A DNA stretch of 64,000 nt from Limanda limanda (Eukaryota; Chordata; Actinopteri; Pleuronectiformes; Pleuronectidae), in assembly GCF_963576545.1 (NCBI RefSeq), contig NC_083651.1, positions 24,059,748-24,123,747 on the forward strand, read 5' to 3'. The notes under the pieces are model-generated. The model saw only the letters and a program-made list of their open reading frames with translations, did not search any database and had not been told where the DNA came from. Below are positions 1 through 15,157 of the stretch, in pieces. Each line of letters opens with the position of its first letter. The first letter of the stretch is position 1. Position numbers and translations under genes: made by a program.

Positions 1-1695
1 TCATACTGCAGCACAATGACACTGTAATGAAATGACCACTATGAGGGTTAAAGGGCCCACTTTCAGTTTGACACTGTTTATCTTCCATATTGACTTGATT
101 AAATGCTGCTGAGGGAGAAAAGCTCCCAGAGCTGCAGACTCCACTGACAATTCTACGATCAGTTTTCTTATTTTCATCTGATACAATATTGTAATAGAAG
201 TAGTGATTATTGCAGCTCATGTTCAAATGCAGAATTACATTGTGTCCATGAAACGTGGGGGGAATCAAAATTCCAGAACGGTTAATTTGTGATAGATGTC
301 AAATTAAAGGTGCTGTTGGTAAGTTTCCTCTGCCGGCGAATGTTGTTTCTTGTCAGGAGTGGGTGGTGCTGATGGTCGCTTGCCAAGAGCTTCAGTAAAT
401 GTTATGTTTAAAAGACAAAAGGTTATGATGTGCCCTGTGAGCAGAGGAGCTACTTCTCCAGGACACACTGGATGCTACAGTGCCTCGGTAATGCAAAGTG
501 ACGTGACAGCCTGTGACACTTTGCAGGCGGTTGGGTCGGGGCCGGATGCAACTTTGGCAGAAGGAAAGAAGTGATGGAAATAGGAACGAAAAAACATTCC
601 TATTGCAAAGGGAAATGCTGTTGCCAACTTTGGCTGCCGACCAACAGCCAAACAAAAAGCACCTTTAAACCTGAATCACTACTTTCAACCCAGAGTCAGT
701 TTAAAACCCAAAGTTCTTGGGTAAAAAGCTATCATGTGAAAATATGTCACTGTGAATGATTGCACTGCAAGTATGAACAAACCTCAATGGGAAAAGGAAC
801 TTGTGTGTGTGTTTGTGTGTGTGAGTGAAACACAAAATTTGAAAAACAATACGGAGGGATCGTGGAAAGACAAAAAAAACTGTAAAGGAGAATAGGGGAA
901 CAGAGGTGACAGCTGAAAATAGTACAATACATTTGGCTGTGGTTTTACTAATAGCAATTTATCCCACTGGGGCTGAAAATACAAAATAATTGTATGTGTG
1001 TGTGTGTGAACTTGTGAGAATAACTACTCAACGAGACAATGTGGTCATTCACATGCTGTCGAGTGGGGCGGGGGGGTTGAAGGCTGTTCAACTTGAGTCT
1101 GTATGTGTGTATTTAACAGACAAGAAATGCATGTACATATATTCACATCTGACCACAGAATGCGACAGTGTCTGTGTGTCTGTGTGTTTGTGAGCTCACA
1201 TGCATTTTCTCTTTAGCAACACAAACATGGCAGGCACTGGAACAGAGAATTGATAGTAGCAGAATCTTTCTCATGACTCATCAAATTCTAAAATAGCATC
1301 ATGTAAGTTTTTTTGTATTTTTTTTGCGCCAGTCGGAAATGACCCATGGCGACGAGTGGGACTTGATGCGAAGATTCACGATCTTTCCACGTGAAGACAT
1401 TGTGGTCGTTGTGAAACTCAACTCTTTAGGATAATGAAAGATAAACTTCTTTTGTATGCAAGTCTTTTCGTAGCCACACATCTTTTTTCTCATTTTCTTT
1501 TTTGTTCCTGCAAGATGGTGATTATTGCAATCTGATGAACGGAGACAGGCGGGCGAGGTGTCGAGAGGGGGGGGGGGGGTCGTTAGTGTCACAGAATCAG
1601 CTGTAGGTTCACACACATCGAGAAGTTGGCCAAGATAAGCAGAGGCAAGGTAGAGTAGTTTGGTTGATTGTTGCAGGCGGATGTTGGTGCTTCTA
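1..1695. other. Downstream of ube2f: 3' UTR and intergenic sequence
   Basis: No coding exon is supported here. The stretch next to the ube2f stop codon should be its 3' UTR, but I could not place a convincing polyadenylation signal. The rest is AT-rich sequence with short GT-rich patches (near 805-825, 990-1010 and 1165-1195) and a G-run near 1567. Open frames in this stretch have no family motif and look random. Confidence 0.5.
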
Positions 1696-4600
1696 TCATC
1701 TGGCGTAGCGCTTGATGTAATCTTGAACCTTATTCCGGAAATCTTCCTGGATAAGAGATAGAGACACATAAGGAGTATGTGAGATACACAGTCAAAGTGA
1801 ATTGTATTTATAATATTTGTAGAAGATCAGCCGCTGAAAGAAACTGTGATTATTAACAATGCATCATTTGAAATAACAAAGTATATTTCAACAAAATGCA
1901 AAGGATGATTGATCGATGATTTGATTTTTGCACTTTTGGTCTCTTAATTCTTAAAAATGTTGAAAACTGGATTTCTCATATTATCATTTTACATGGAAAT
2001 TTTGTTAAATGTGTGATTGATGATTAAATCCAAAATAATTTGTAGATCAAATTTGTTTCACACCTGGTTAATACAGGTTTACTCATATACATAATTATAT
2101 CCAGTCATGCACTTTTCTATCTACTATTAACATTCTAAAACTGAAGAAAGTGTAAAGCTCAGTGCTCAATGTTTCTGCTTCATCACTAAATACCTTTACA
2201 TGTTGCTCAGTTCTAGGACATCCTGTGTGACACCACTTTACATTGCGATGTTGTATTTTCAACTCATATCCCCTCTGGCCATGCATGCCCTCTCCTCCAG
2301 TGACCATGTTTTTCCTTCCCCTCTATCATGTCCCTTCTGGTCGTTCTTAGGCTCTTTCCACCCCCCACCCCCCCACCCATCTATCTCACAGTCTCCCTTC
2401 AAGGCTCCCTTGACCCATCTCAGTGACATCTGGCCTAATCAAGCTCTGGGTGTGACCTTTCTCTCCTTCCTCCTTAGTTGTGTCCATTATTTCAGCCTTG
2501 TGTCTTTTCTCTTTTACCAATTAAGGTTGTTCTCAGGGGCAACATAATATCATGGATTTTGCTCAAAGGCTGCACACCAGCCTGCTTCCGTTTGTCCTTT
2601 TTCCGGTTTGTGAAAAGATTTCCTTTACCCGGACTTCACAAGAAAGTGCACAGCCAAGCAGAACTGTACTGTAACTTGACATGTGGTAAATCATAGAACC
2701 GGTGGTAATTGGGGCCATTGATCGCACACGACTGCAGTTACGGGGAGATTCTTTACAGGAATTAATGATGACGCAGTACAGAGGTTGGAAAACTGCTAAG
2801 ATAGCACCAAAGTACCCGGAGTCACGAGGATAATCATATTTTCTAAACATTACCAATGTAATAGAGCATGTAGCCTCTCAGTGGTTGAGAAATGTTGACT
2901 CCGAGGAGCAGTTTAGTCACATTAAATAAAACAAATTAATAAAAAGATTAGATTGTTCTTAATGAATGGAATTTGAGCAATAGGCTAAACTGATAACATA
3001 ATTTAATACCATCATGTCCACTGTTCCTGCTTTACAACATGAATTTTCACACACTGATTCATGCGACAGTCATTTAGTCACACACACATTGCTGGGACGT
3101 GACTGGGGACAATGGGATATGCTCAAGAAATGGAGAACGTGAGGAAACCCACGAGTCGGTGGAAAGAGGGGGGGGACATGCGCATGCGTCCGTGTATGTA
3201 GGACACACAGGAATGCTGAAAAGCTGCCAGACTAAAACTCTCAGAAGTGATGAGTTTGAGAATCTGTAGAAAGAATGATGACGGATCAGCTCTCCTGCTG
3301 CAGAGCGATCTCCTCCTATAGGTTTACAAGTGCAAGAGCCAACCACATACAAAGTATTTATATAAGTATTGGCTATACAGATTGTATATTTTGAAGTGAA
3401 CCTGCTACTTCGGTTTATTTCGGTGTAGGGCCACTATGTTAAATAACAGATGAAGTGGAATTATAGATCCGAGGGAGTGATTATTCATCGTTTACTCAGT
3501 CGGCAGCGGAGCTCGTCTCACATCTCTGACACAGCTGAGGCAATGGCAGAGGAGCGTGATGACACAGAAATGAGGAGAAATCTTCTTCATTTCATGGGAA
3601 GGTTCTGCATGTTTAAACTAAAGCAATATTCTGCCTCAGCAGTGCTTTCGTCTTATCTAATAATCGGATTAAATGCCAGTTGAGAAGACAGTGGTTCAAA
3701 TCGTTCAATGATAACATATAAGCTCATTGCGGGATACTTATTACAGAGCTGTGAGCAATGTGCACATTAATATTCAAACACATTTCAGAGAACAATGAAG
3801 AAATAATGTGAATATACAGAAAATACATCATAACAACACATTACCTCTTTATTTCTGTTGAACTGGATTAGAGTTAACGTGCTAATAGTTATGCAAAAGC
3901 AAACTTAAAGCAGAAGATGAAGTTATGAAGATTTTTCCGCAAAGACATTTTGAATGTTGAATCTTACAGCGACATACACTGCGGTTACATGTGTCCGATT
4001 GAAACCGGATTTCTGGCGTTGTCGGGTTTTAATCGAAGATCCATGTCATGTAACTCCACAAATCTAGATTTCTTGTGTCCGACTGAAGTCGGATAACCAC
4101 CCCCAGATAAGTAGATCGGATTTGGCTGTATATCGGACAACGCGCGCATGTAACTCTGGAAGCTAGACAACAACTGGAGATGACGTCTTTGCGCATGCTT
4201 GAGATCCTGCCCCCCCCCCTCCCTCCCTGGCCGTGACCCGGACCATTCTAATCAAATGTGCCGTTCGCATTCGCAGTACTCATAGAGTAAACATGCACAA
4301 CATCATGTAGAGGGACGTAGCTTCACCTTGCTCTCCGTTCGTCATCTTTCTCGCATGCTGAGTTGAAGGCTGTTGTTGTTTTTTGTTGGTAGTCACCACT
4401 AGCTGTAATGAAAACAGCGCCACCTATCGTAGCGGGGTATGAAATGCTTTCGGACAAGAGTCGGATTTCTCAGTGCCATGTACCCTGAGATAGAGCAGTT
4501 AACCCCCCATGGATAGAGAAACCGGGCTTCAGCCGAAATCGGGTTTATGCCATCATGTAAACGTAGTGACAGAGCTAGGTTTAAAAGCTGTTTAAAATAG

Positions 4601-7600
4601 CCCCAATTAAGACGTCCAGCACAGATATGAATTGCAGACTAATATGAAGGATGAAATAAAGTAGGAATACAAATTTAAACAGTGGCACATACATTTGAAG
4701 GAAGTCATCATCACACATAAATATATTTTTTATATTAATTTACCATTTTTCTTACTTTGTCACTCCTTTTCTGTCCTAAAGCAAAAAATGGATGAGACTG
4801 CACATTCCTTTCATTAGTTTGAAGAACCCAAGTAAACTGCAGTCGAGACTTTGTTGGCTCTGTTTCACCCATGAAAGGCAATTAACTCTCCTCTCCTCCA
4901 GCAATCTGTACAAGTAGTCAAAATATGTGCCACCATCAGGGGGAAGGGAATGCAAATTAAACCCTGTGGGTACCAACAATTCTGCTTAAAGTAGAAAACT
5001 GCGAAGTAAAAAGCCACAGGATGTATTCTGCACTGCCAAGGGAAAACTGAAGGGGAGAGGAGAGGTGTGAACAGGAAGAGGAAGAGAGATGACACAGGGA
5101 TGTGCAGAGGTGTGGAGGCCAGGAGAGCACTCAACAGCGGAAGGTGTTTTCACACTTGGGCTGACAAAACAATCTTTTCAGAGTTCCGTAGAAGAGAAAA
5201 TGTAGCAAAACATCCAGGTGTGATTAGGGCTGAACGATTTGGGGAAATAATCTAATTGCGATTTTTTTCCCCAATATTGCGATTGCGATTTAATATGCGA
5301 TTTTTTTATTTGATCCAATTTTTTTCCCCCAACAAAACGTAATGAATTATTTAAATATGACCAACACAATATTAGATACATTTAGTGTTAAATAATATTT
5401 AAAATTATAGGTGCCTTACTGCTCCCAAGTCAGAAACATTTCACACAACTGAAACATAGAATTTGCCTCTACTATACTTTGAAAATATTTTGTAAAATCA
5501 AAGTAAATAAAGTTATAAATAAAAAACGGAGAAATGCACAGGCCATATAGTCAAACAGTACAACTGCATGTATGAACAGTTTCCTGAAGCTAATGAAATG
5601 GTCCCACTCCTCAGACTGTGATTTTTAACCCTTTCGAACACAAGTCACGTAACAGACCGAGTGTGTGTGGAGCCACAACACAGCAGACATGAGGCGGTGT
5701 AAAGCCTTGAGCATCCCGTTCATGTCCCGTTGGTCGTGCAGCGGTACGGAGGCGCCGGGCCTCAGCAGGAAGACCCCCATGCTGAGCACCTCTGTCCCGC
5801 AGATGTGCGTGTAGGTGACCGGGGGGCTCCGGAGCCCCGCCGCCCCGGAGCTCGGCTTGCTTTTCCGGGGAGCGATTTTCAGGTCCGCCGCCCGCAACGC
5901 GATCACCAGCGAGATGAGCTCGCTGTGTGTTTGCGCCACGTAGGTGACGCAGGCCTGCTTCGCTATCTTCTGGATCAGCGAGTTGTGTTGTCCCGCGGCA
6001 TTCTGGCTGCGGGTGCGGACGGCAGCCCGGTGCGCTACTCTCGTTCGCACGTGATAATCGCGCACGTTGCGATTAGGAAATCGCGTTTTATCATATCGCG
6101 ATTAAATCGCAAATGCAATTAATCGTTCAGCCCTAGGTGTGATCCAGAAAAGTGGTTTAACCTCAAAATTGTGTGAGGTGCATCAATAGACTGTTTATAA
6201 AGATGGCCGACACGACTCCACTTCCTCCCACGACTCCAGAAGTGAATCCGCATCCCGGACTCGAACGCTCTTGCATATTTGGAGCAATGCGAGTGTAGCG
6301 TTGTTACAAGCCAGAGGTTGCTACATCCTCTAAGGCTGCATATTCAAATTGTTGTAGAGCTTATTCCATAAACCGCTGTTATACCTGGAGATTTACCATT
6401 AATTACTCAGTCTTGCATCAAATTAGAAAGATAATCGAATTGAAAATGAATGATATTACTGATGTCTGCAGTCACACGTTTAATGTTCATAAGTTCAGAT
6501 TTAATGAGGTTGGTTTTACTTGCACCAAAGTGAATGAGCCACCACTTTAGAGTCATTATGATGATAATGTGCTGCTAATATGTTATTTAGACTAATTTTA
6601 ATATAATTCACGATTTCATTATTTTGCCCGTACAAAAGAATCAACATTAAATAATTGATATCTTCATGTTAACCAAAGCAAACTTTGAAATGGTTTAGCT
6701 CCTCTTTTTAGTCAAATTATGTCTGAATGCTCAGATGATTCTGAAATACTGACTCCATAAGTTCACATAATTCAATTAAAATTATGGCTGGAAGGACGGA
6801 TTTTCTGTGCTGAGGCGTTAAAATGTTTGATATTTATTATTTCAGCTATTCGGGCTCCTGCAGCCCTTCAGGTATCAGAGGCTTCAGCTCAATTAACACA
6901 CACATGACAAGGTAATTATGAACAACCCTGCCAGTAACTACTCTGCAGTTACTTAAATCTCTCCACTGACACGTGTAAATACAGGTTCAGTGTAATATCC
7001 TCAAGGACATTCACACAACAACAGCGCTGCTGAAAAAACATAATCCTGAAGACTATGTATGTGTATGTGGCCTGTCAAGCTAAAATCTGATTTAAAGCCA
7101 AATATCAGCTAAGATAGTCTTTATAATTACGGCTATACAGTCTCCTTTAAGTGCTGTTGGATGCTGTTGGATGCTAAAGGGTAAAATGCACCTCCAGAGT
7201 TTTAAAAACGAAGATGGGGACAGTAGTGTTTCCCGATTACAGTTTTAGGGTCTCAACAACTCTGAAGTAGAGTGGACACCAAGTGTAAATGTGGGAAATT
7301 GATGTCTTTTAACTTGTAAGAGTGGAAATGCGGATGCATCCGTAGTTCTTAAAATACAGCAGCGAGATAGAGAACAGATGTGAAGAGTTGTTGTGACACA
7401 GAGTTGATCTGCGACTCACTTTTCTCCTCACTAAGCATTTCTCTCTGTCGCAATTTGCATTAACAATACCACAGCCTCAGTCTTTCCAGGAAATGATGAT
7501 GTATTTGGATTGTCCACCACCTCATCAAGAGGAAAAGCATGATTGTATTTTGGTGTGGCCTCTTTATCTGGTGACAGCAAGTTAAGACAAAGACAAATTT

Positions 7601-10600
7601 ATAGAAAACAAGAGAGGGAAGTCTCAAGAATGTCCATCTTTAACAGTCCTCTTGTTTGAGTCTGCATGTCTGACCAATAGGCAGAAATCGGGTTTCTCTA
7701 TCCATGGGGGGTTAACTGCTCTATCTCAGGGTACATGCCACTGAGAAATCCGACTCTTGTCCGAAAGCATTTCATACCCCGCTACGATAGGTGGCGCTGT
7801 TTTCATTACAGCTAGTGGTGATCCTGCCATTTCCGCTTGACCTCGTCACCACTAGCAACACAAAAACAACAACAGCCTTCAACTCAGCATGCAGAAAGCA
7901 TGACGACGGAGAGCAAGGTGAAGCTACGTCCCTCTACATGATGTTGTGCATGTTTACTCTAGGAGTACTGCGAATGCGAACGGCGCATTTGATTAGAATG
8001 GTAATGGCGAGTGCCGGCCGGCACCGGGCAGCGACATTTTATCTACGTGTCGACTTCCGGGTCACGACCAGGGAGGGAGGGGGGGAGGAGGGGGGGCAGG
8101 ATCTCAAGCATGCGCAAAGACGTCTTCTCCAGTTGTTGTCTAGCTTCCAGAGTTACATGCGCGCGTTGTCCGATATACAGCCAGATCCGATCTACTTATC
8201 TGGGGGTGGTTATCCGACTTCAGTCGGACACAAGAAATCTAGATTTGTGGAGTTACATGACATGGATCTTCGATTGAAACCGGACAACGCCAGAAATCGG
8301 GTTTCAATCGGACACATGTAACCGCAGTGAGTGATTTGACAGAATAGGGACAAACCATAATGAGGTGGCTGCAGCTGCACTGTTGAACTCACTAGACAAT
8401 TCTATTTTTTGCTTGGCTCCTATATTTCACAGGTTTTAAACAATGAGACCTTTATTTTCACTTCTATCACCTTCCTCCTTATGACCGGTAATGAAGCAGA
8501 ATTTTCAGAGCCATAATGAGCTCCCAGCTACAACTGGACCTTTAATGACGTCTAACAAAAACATTAATGAAACATTTAAAAAGGCAAGAACCTAAGAGAA
8601 TGAGAGCAGATTTCTAATCAGGGAACATGCTTGTTTATATTTTTGTCGACATTCTGTGACTCATGCAAAACCGTTAAGCCTCCTCCACCTTTGCTGCTCT
8701 AAAGAATCTCATCAGGACCACAGCAGAAAGCTGATAAGATGAACAGAAGAGATACGGAGACAGTACAGTGTGTGTGTGTGTGTGTGTGTGTTTATTTGTG
8801 TATGTTCATGTATTCGCGCACATCTGCCATTTTATGGACATGACATTTAAATAATGGCCCATGTGTTAAGGCAGTGTGTTAAAGGGTAAGACGCACTTTG
8901 GTTCTCCCTGCTCACCAGTCTCTGCTGTATTTAAAGACAAAATATGTCATGCACTGTATTTATAATTCTTGTCATGTACAACTTTTAGATTTGTGAAATA
9001 CGTTTTCCTCTTCTCTGACACCTGAACCTGAATAAGGTAATATATAATAAATAACTCTTATTCTCCTCCTGTCTCTGTGGAGTTAATTATGTTTTTGGTG
9101 GTGACACTTGGTCAGAGAAGTGCAGATATTAGAGTTATAAATATTGTTTTTTGAAGCCATTGTATGAGGGGAGGTTGCCTGGGACATTTCTTTATTTCCC
9201 CCTACATATAAGTAATTCATAATAATGTGTTTTTCTTTGCACAAACACAAACCGTTTGTCTTCATTTCAAACATAAAACATTGTGCCAATTGTGCCATTG
9301 TGCTGTCTATGATATCAAGCACACCACCAACCCTTCAGCTCATACCACCAATACATAGTTATGGAGCCTTACACATGACAATAACTTGTAGTATTATTAA
9401 TTGCTTATAGCTGTGTCCCAATTCAATATCAATGTTCTTTGGCATAGTTACATTATCATAATGTTTTAACAATTATTGCAGAAAATCCGCACATTTGACC
9501 TTTTCACAGTCAATGGGAAATCCATCATCCAAACTCCTTCACTAATGATTTTTAATGTTTTGCAATTGTAACCCTAACATGATTTTGTTGACATTAATTC
9601 ATATCAGTATCGTTTACACATAAATCTCTGTCTGTATGTGGAACGCCCACACAGAGAACCGTTCATCTTATCGGCTTCCCACAGGTCGGTATATTGTTAA
9701 GGCTTTAAGGGAGCGTAGTGTTGAGTTTGGTGCTTTCTGGACATTTGATACGTGAAAATTAGCCCAAACAAACAGGCAGATTTAGAACAGACACCACACT
9801 ACTTTGGTGGCTATGGGGAGACCTGATCAAGATTTATAGATTAAAATGGATATGTGCATTTCAAAGCTCAGTATTGACCAGCAGAGATAAGCAGGGTATT
9901 CTCTGATTTCATTGAATTCACTCTGAGATGAATACGACTGCAGAGGGACTGTAAATAATCTGTGGAATTTAAATTGTTACACAAACATTCATGCACATGT
10001 AAACACAGCTTGTGTTCCTTCAAGCTGATCAGCCCATTACATATTTGTATGTGTACACACACACACACACAAAAAGAATCTCTCACAACTAACAGCAGTG
10101 CAACACCACGGTAACAAACTAACTATTCAGATACCACAAACACTCCCCATATAGCCCATGAGAGTGTTTCCTTTCAGCCACTTTATCCTGTAAATGTATT
10201 CAGCGAGCAGCCACAAAAGGAGTTCCACTTCAAAAGCCTCAACACACACAAACACTCACATCCACATACATAAACATCGACGCGTGCTGACACACAAACT
10301 CCCACGGATCCACCCACTTACAGCCGCCGTTGATTACAGCGGCCTGACTCAGTGACTCAGTGGGAGGGGGTCATGGTTGGATGACTTTGTGTTTTCAGGT
10401 GCTGCGACTCCAGAGAACCACGCAGCACAGTGTAGCAGCACCACCACTTCCAGAAAATGTATTTTTGTGTTTGCCAAAAGAGAAAAAAATGCTCATCTTT
10501 TATTTATGTCGATCTCGCAAACTCAAAACTGTTTGTCTCTCTCCACAAGTGATGAGTTTATCCTTGAGATTAATCCTTCACTTTAACATCTGCTTCGACA

Positions 10601-13600
10601 GCCTGAAAATGAAGTGTCAGGCATTCTTAACTTGCTGTGGAGTCATTAGGAGGTTTTTCGTCACCAGGCAAATTGTTAATTTCTGCTCGGTCGACAAGCT
10701 CATTTTGTCATTTTCTAGTTTTCCTTTGCACAATTGCCTTCTTTAAAATATCTAATGCCTAATTTTATCTTCTTATATTTTATATACTTTCAGTTACCTA
10801 TTCACTCCTCATGTTGACGGACAGCTCTGCCTCAGTCTATGGCAGCTCTCTACTCTCAGATCCCATCAGACCTGGTTTTTAACATCCGTCCTAAATGATT
10901 CCATCAAAAGCATTTTTCCAGCTATTTGATAGGCTGATTGTGACTGTGAAGAAATAAATTAATATGTAGAAGCAGAAAATTCTGTAGTAAAATGAATGCT
11001 TTATGATTATTTCTGCGAGATTTTGGCTCATTAATAATCTAATCAAGTTTGTGACTCAAAAATGAGGAATCTTTTTTATTTGCTTTATAAAAGGCCCATT
11101 GACACTCTACTCCTACATCGGTGACAAGTGACTCATTCAAACGAGTATAACTCTGCCAAGCGAGTTTTTTGCAAACTCGCTCTCTCGCTCTTTTTCCCCT
11201 CTCAAAACACAGAAAGAAAAACTCTTTCACATCTACTAAGGGTCACATGGCAGCCATTATTACGCACTAGTGACTGTACCAGTGCATCATGGGAAAGTGT
11301 TTGTGCAAAGTGTAAAAGGTCAAATATTGTACTTTAAAATGATTTCAGCTCAACTCGACCCAGGCACAGGCATTCCCCTGGTTAGCAGGCACCCTGCAGA
11401 GTTACATTAGTTCGGTTGGAAATCCAACAAAGAAAATATTGTAAGCAAACCAAAGAAATTCAGCCTCCAAACACTAGGACACATACCGATAGATAATTGA
11501 ATGAAAGAGAGCTGATGCATGAGATCGAAATGAGTTGGCAATGATAACACAAATGAGGTGAGATGTAATGCAAATAAATTGAAAACGAATAAGCCTATCT
11601 TTGAGGAACATTTTGAATATTTGACTTGCTAAGAGGAAGATCTCCATCCAACCACTTTTTCACAAACTCAACACTGTCCTTTATACCCAAAAATAAAGGT
11701 TGACAAGACCCAGGTCAGTTTCAGGGAATCCTAGATCAATTATACTTAGTTACAGTTCAGAAAAAACGCGGGCTTACAAGTCTGTACACATACATTTGGA
11801 AACAACCATCGCAGGAAAGGGTTGTGAGAACTAGAGAGACCCACTTTAGTTAAGTCCTGATTTGACTTACAAATTGCAAAGCCTGCTGTCTGCTGCAGAG
11901 CCACTGAATTAAATAGTTGTGCGTGAATTCAGTGCCTTTTCTAATAACACCTGTTCCATGCAGAATACGATGTCGTTGGCATTCTCTGCTCTGAAAAGGC
12001 TGCTATGTGCTCTTTGTATAGAGCCTGATTAAAGCACATGATTCCCTATAGGCAAGTAGTGCACACACAGCGTCAGTGAAAGCTTCAGCTCCTGCAGCAG
12101 CTACATGTCCTATCCAAATCTGTTTACTCTGCAGGCTATCAGTAGCAGGTAGGGTATGTATATACGATTATGGACACTGTAAGAAAGTTGGAGAGAGTTT
12201 GGGGAGAATTTACCAGTGACTAGTCTGAATGTAAATGGCTAGGGTCACTGTTTGTGCTGAATCTACTCTGTGTGTGTTGATGAAACAGAACTAAAGACGA
12301 GATTCAAGTCTCACCTTGTCCTTCAGATGATGTTCCGCCGCATCGATGTTCAACGGGTCATCAAAGTTCAACAGGTCCTGCAGCAGAGACCAGGATGGAG
12401 AGGATGTGAAGAAAAACATGTACAGAGAGAAACTGTAAAAACAGCAAACCACGAATCACAGTGTGGAGTTAAAATCATGAAACACCAGCGATTGATCGAG
12501 GCCAGCATTCAGTGCAGTCTCAAAACTTTTACTGCAGAACTTTTCAAGGTTCAATAGCTCCATCAATTGTGCTAATTCCCCCCAATAACTAATCAAATTT
12601 GCTCATTTCAGCAATATGTACTTGCTGCAATGTCACCATGGATTTTGAACTGCAACAAATAAAACAGCATAATTAAGCTGTTGCCTTAGAGATGTTGCGC
12701 ACAACAAGTAAGGCGAGAGGCAGAGTGTTAACAGAGATAACAGGGAACATGGCCTGAGAGGTTGTTTCCTGATTAAGGGAATAGGAGGTAAGAATTGGGG
12801 CATTACCGTGCATCAATGCAGATTACCATCACCATAATCATCACGGAAACAGTGCTGACCTCAGGGTGAGTATGGATACTTGCAATGTAGTTGATGAGAA
12901 ATTTATAGAAGCTTACATTCAGGAAAATAAGTGTATTTTGGACTTCTGATCTGATTGCTTTGAGCTACTTAATTTCTACTTGCCTTGACTTCAAAAAACA
13001 AAATGTTTAAAAAGCCTGAAAATGTAACATACACTTGGTGTCATTGTGAGTGACCTACAGACAGTGAGCAACTTCAAAACAAAAACTTCAGTCGTGTCGA
13101 TCATCAGGTCAGAAATGAAGGCTCTTATCTCTGCAATATGGAATGGGCTGATCTAACATTTATTTGCCAATTTATAAGCTTGATTAATCATTTTATATAC
13201 AACAAAGTCAATACAATTATTTCTTAAAGCTCAAGGCGTCTCATCAACCGTCTGAAGCCAGAAGCTTTTCGACATTTATTTTAAGATAATAACTTAATTT
13301 GCTTTCCATTAAATTATCAATTAAGTGACTTACCATTGCAAACATTAAGTTTTATAATTTCCTAAAACCTAAAACCAGAGTTCAATTTAATAAATACGTT
13401 TTGAACGGCATAGTCGTGTTAATGAGGCAAAAAAGTTAAACTTACAGTAAACAAGGAGTTCAATCCCCAGACAACGTCCTAGAAAAAGCAAATGAAAAAA
13501 GTATTAATGGTCAAATGTTAGCAATCAATATAAATCTCAAAACACAATCTAATATAAACTTGATAATACACTGTTGTCACAAGGGAGCTCAGTAGAGCTC

Positions 13601-15102
13601 AATGAAACACTAAAACTGTTAATACACTCGAGCTGACAACACTGTACCATGATGTTCATTTATATGTACACAACCTTAAAGTTAGAGATGTGAATCACTG
13701 CTAATAGAATAGTTGCCGAACCAGTAAGGGCAACTATAATCATCACTGTCAGCCCACTTTAAAACTATATATCCACTTAATAATCGGACAAACTTTCCAT
13801 TGTCTCAGATTGTATGTGCGGTAACTAGATGACTCTGCCATAACCTTAATAAGAATTGTGGAATTTTCTACATTCCCCACAGCAGTAAAACAAAAAGATC
13901 TGATTTCCAAATGTATCTGAGCATCAGATCCATAAATCTGCTCCCAGCAGGGGCCATGGGACTCTTTAATGAACCACTGTAGCACGCACAAGGAGACTCC
14001 ACAGTGGGTCTGGCAACAGCAACAGGCTGCAGAGCCCAGCACATCGGAAGAACAAAGGAAGCCTCAGAATCACCTTTTATCACTGTAGCTATACCACTTT
14101 CATTATCCTGCTCTTTTTTTAATTACAGGAATAGTCTGGAGAAATTCAATTAAGAGCGGCAGTGAGTGAGTATAATGGAGCGCTGAGAGACGTCACAAAA
14201 GACTGACTGAAAAGAGCAGCTTTATTCCACTGCGTTCTGCTATCGAAAACTTTCAGCTGGTAGGCAATTTTTAAATAGTTTCAGGGCTTATGTTCAATTA
14301 TTCATCATCACACATACAAACAAAGTGTTTAGGCCGCTTCTTTTGCAAACTTGCGCCGCAGATTTAATTGTTGATGGATACAACTGCCATTTCGTGTGAT
14401 TGCCTTATTTAAAGACAGACTCTTGACTGATTGAACACCTCAGTTTGAGCAGTTTAACTAATTTTTCCTAGGATGTTCCCCCACGATAATTTCAAGTGCC
14501 ACATCAAAGGGTGTGAATAATTTTGTAAATCACATCTTTGGACGTATCCCTCCCCTCAGCTCAACTGCGGCCTGTCAAAACCACCATAAAAATTTTACCA
14601 TACTCGGCTTGCAGTCGCACTGTTAACCATGAGAGTTCACGCTGTGCATGTTCAGTGGATAATCACAATAATCAACCTTTATTGAAAGGCCAGTTCAACC
14701 TCAGTCCTCAGCACATTGGACAGTTTGACAACTGTTTCTTTTCAACAATAGATCGGTTAGGGTTAATCTGGTGAACGTTGATTACCTTTGAAAACCATCA
14801 GGGACAAAACCCACTTAAAGGGAACTGATCTCCCAGGATTTTTTATACTATTAATTGGTATTGTAGGTCATCCTTATCTTAACAGATTTACACAAAATTC
14901 TAAATGTTTGCATCTTGTCATTATGGATGAACTCGCTTACACTGTCGCTATAAAACCAAAATGTAAAAGCAGCAACACAACAGGAGTCCCTTCAGGAATT
15001 GTCTTCTTTTTTCTTTTACTGCATTTAGTGCCATAAACTATCCAAATTGAAAAAAAACTGTGCATTGTGATGAAATTACCCTGTGAGGCATTATTGTAAT
15101 GG

Positions 15103-15157
<55 letters not shown>

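Noticed and set aside
1299..1769. A 156-codon minus-strand frame that covers the last ube2f exon
   Set aside because: Only 1746-1696 is the ube2f exon, and the conserved protein is read in a different frame; the long frame has no support.
5730..6122. A 130-codon plus-strand frame in the MITE at 5225-6135
   Set aside because: It is the antisense shadow of the GC-rich ado fragment; the minus-strand frame matches ADO motifs and this one matches nothing.
7791..8321. A 176-codon plus-strand frame
   Set aside because: It lies within a non-autonomous transposon copy, has no domain, and the same region in the other copy is not open in the same way.
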